Assembly (NCBI GenBank): GCA_041752455.1
Contig: JBGSWL010000134.1
Coordinates: 1 to 29,788 of the forward strand
Direction: 5' to 3'
Source of the DNA: JBGSWL01 sp041752455
GTDB lineage: Bacteria; Pseudomonadota; Alphaproteobacteria; Rhizobiales; Rhizobiaceae
Length of the DNA: 29,788 bases
The notes under the pieces are model-generated. The model searched no databases, was not told where the DNA came from, and saw only the letters and a program-made list of their open reading frames with translations. How positions within the stretch are numbered: position 1 is the first letter of the stretch; each line of letters begins with the position of its first letter. Positions 28,854-29,788 of this stretch are shown here, piece by piece. Both the position numbers and the translations under genes were made by a program.

Positions 28854-28873
28854 CGGTTTCTCCAAATGGTTTT

Positions 28874-29788
28874 TTATTTTGCAATTGCGCGCAGGTCGAA
28901 GGCTTCATCCGACACCATCGCCGGTGTCAGCGCGCGGCCCTCGGCGAGTATCTTGCGCGCCATCATGTAGGTCGCTGCATCATTGAGACAGTCAGCGGCC
29001 AGAAAGCGTTCCCCTATGAAATAAAAATGCGAGGCCGAGCCTTCCCGCTTGCCGGGCCGTGCCACGATGCGGTCGTAGCCGCGGTTGAAGCCGGCGATTT
29101 GCAGCTTCATGTCATACTGGTCCGACCAGAACCAGGGCTGCGCCTCATACGCGGTCTCGTTGCCGATGATGTTGGCGGCAACCACCGCCGCCTGGTCATG
29201 GGCGTTCTGAACGCTTTCAAGTCGCGTCGGCATGTGCTGGTGGGGAAAGATCGTGCAATCGCCACAGGCATAAATCGCCAGATCGGATGTGCGCCCGAAC
29301 CGGTCGACCTCGACGCCAACCGCCACATCGAGCCCGGCACCTTCGGCAAGCTCGACATTCGGCGTGATGCCGATCCCCGTAATCACGAGGTCGCAGGGCA
29401 CCTCTTTCCCGCCGGCAAGGCGCACCGCCGAAGCGCGTCCGGTGCCGTCATCGACGACGCGTTCGATCTGCGTGCTTTCGAGGATCGTCACACCGTGGCT
29501 TTCGTGCAGCGCGCGAAAGGCATCCGATGTTTCCCGGCAGGCAACCCGCTGGAGAATGCGCGGCGCAGCTTCGATCACGGTTACGGCGAGCCCTTTCTTG
29601 GCCGCCTCCGCTGCCGCTTCGAGCCCGATATACCCGCCGCCGATGACCACAAGGCGAAGGCCTGGCGTCATCACCGACATCAACCGGTCGGCGTCGGCAA
29701 GGTCGCGCATCACATGCACATTGGAAAGATCGCCGCCAAGATCGGCAGGCAGGCGGCGCGCCCGCGCGCCCGTCGCCAGCACGAGGTG
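28874..29788 (-). CDS. FAD/NAD(P)-dependent ferredoxin reductase-like protein, partial
   Basis: The C-terminal 304 residues of a pyridine nucleotide-disulfide oxidoreductase family flavoprotein; the N-terminus is beyond the right edge. Visible are the LVLATGAR strand, the NAD-binding GGGYIGLEAAAEAAKKG, the FAD-binding IYACGDCTIFPH, and a Reductase_C domain (WSDQYDMKLQIAGF to the end) typical of reductases for ferredoxin in oxygenase systems, such as rhodocoxin or putidaredoxin reductase. It would move electrons from NAD(P)H to a ferredoxin. No ferredoxin or oxygenase gene is in the window. The frame reads through to the last base, so no start can be given. Confidence 0.88.
   Translation of the reverse strand, partial: HLVLATGARARRLPADLGGDLSNVHVMRDLADADRLMSVMTPGLRLVVIGGGYIGLEAAAEAAKKGLAVTVIEAAPRILQRVACRETSDAFRALHESHGVTILESTQIERVVDDGTGRASAVRLAGGKEVPCDLVITGIGITPNVELAEGAGLDVAVGVEVDRFGRTSDLAIYACGDCTIFPHQHMPTRLESVQNAHDQAAVVAANIIGNETAYEAQPWFWSDQYDMKLQIAGFNRGYDRIVARPGKREGSASHFYFIGERFLAADCLNDAATYMMARKILAEGRALTPAMVSDEAFDLRAIAK

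Noticed and set aside
1..29788. CRISPR array, tRNA or rRNA genes
   Set aside because: No regularly spaced repeats with unique spacers and no tRNA or rRNA signatures were seen in either half of the window.

Overview
The window looks like part of an alphaproteobacterial, rhizobial-type chromosome or large replicon. The evidence is its high G+C content, a GlpSTPQUV-type glycerol ABC transporter next to glpD and glpR, and an frcR / frcBCAK fructose locus. It splits into a prophage segment (about 1-12,800) and a host carbon-metabolism segment (about 12,845-29,788).

Prophage segment: this is the early half of a Mu-like transposable phage, read right to left. A LexA/S24-type repressor gene on the + strand (11545-12354) faces a long minus-strand early operon. 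In transcription order that operon encodes Ner, a 47-residue membrane protein with a GTG start, a possible DnaA-domain-IV-like protein, a ParB-like protein, three small proteins, MuA transposase (DDE residues all present), MuB ATPase, two small proteins, a stand-alone DnaA domain IV protein, a DUF3164 protein, two unknown proteins, GemA, an ASCH-like protein, a Cys-rich small protein, another small protein and a Mor-like activator. The first codons of an endolysin run off the left edge. Most genes overlap by 1-8 bases. One secreted-protein gene (1059-1391) is inserted on the opposite strand like a moron. The regulatory DNA is readable: paired 16-bp operators between ner and the repressor, plus-strand terminators upstream of ner and muB, and a dyad upstream of the endolysin with the geometry expected of a Mor-dependent promoter. 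The phage terminus should lie in the 490-bp stretch between the repressor and the host alcohol dehydrogenase. That stretch is rich in short repeats. The other phage end is outside the window.

Host segment, glycerol part: glpD, glpS, glpT, glpP, glpQ, glpU and glpV form one minus-strand operon divergent from glpR. It ends in a strong UUCG-loop terminator, after which comes an iron-type alcohol dehydrogenase gene. GlpS and GlpT carry complementary defects in their ATPase motifs, which implies a two-subunit ATPase with one canonical and one degenerate site. No glycerol kinase gene is visible.

Host segment, fructose part: a ROK repressor gene (frcR) diverges from frcB (binding protein), frcC (permease), frcA (ATPase) and frcK (P-loop kinase-like). 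A hairpin separates frcB from frcC. Converging on frcK are an aldo-keto reductase of the L-glyceraldehyde-3-phosphate reductase type and, upstream of it, a ferredoxin-reductase-like flavoprotein cut by the right edge. No tRNA, rRNA or CRISPR array was seen.
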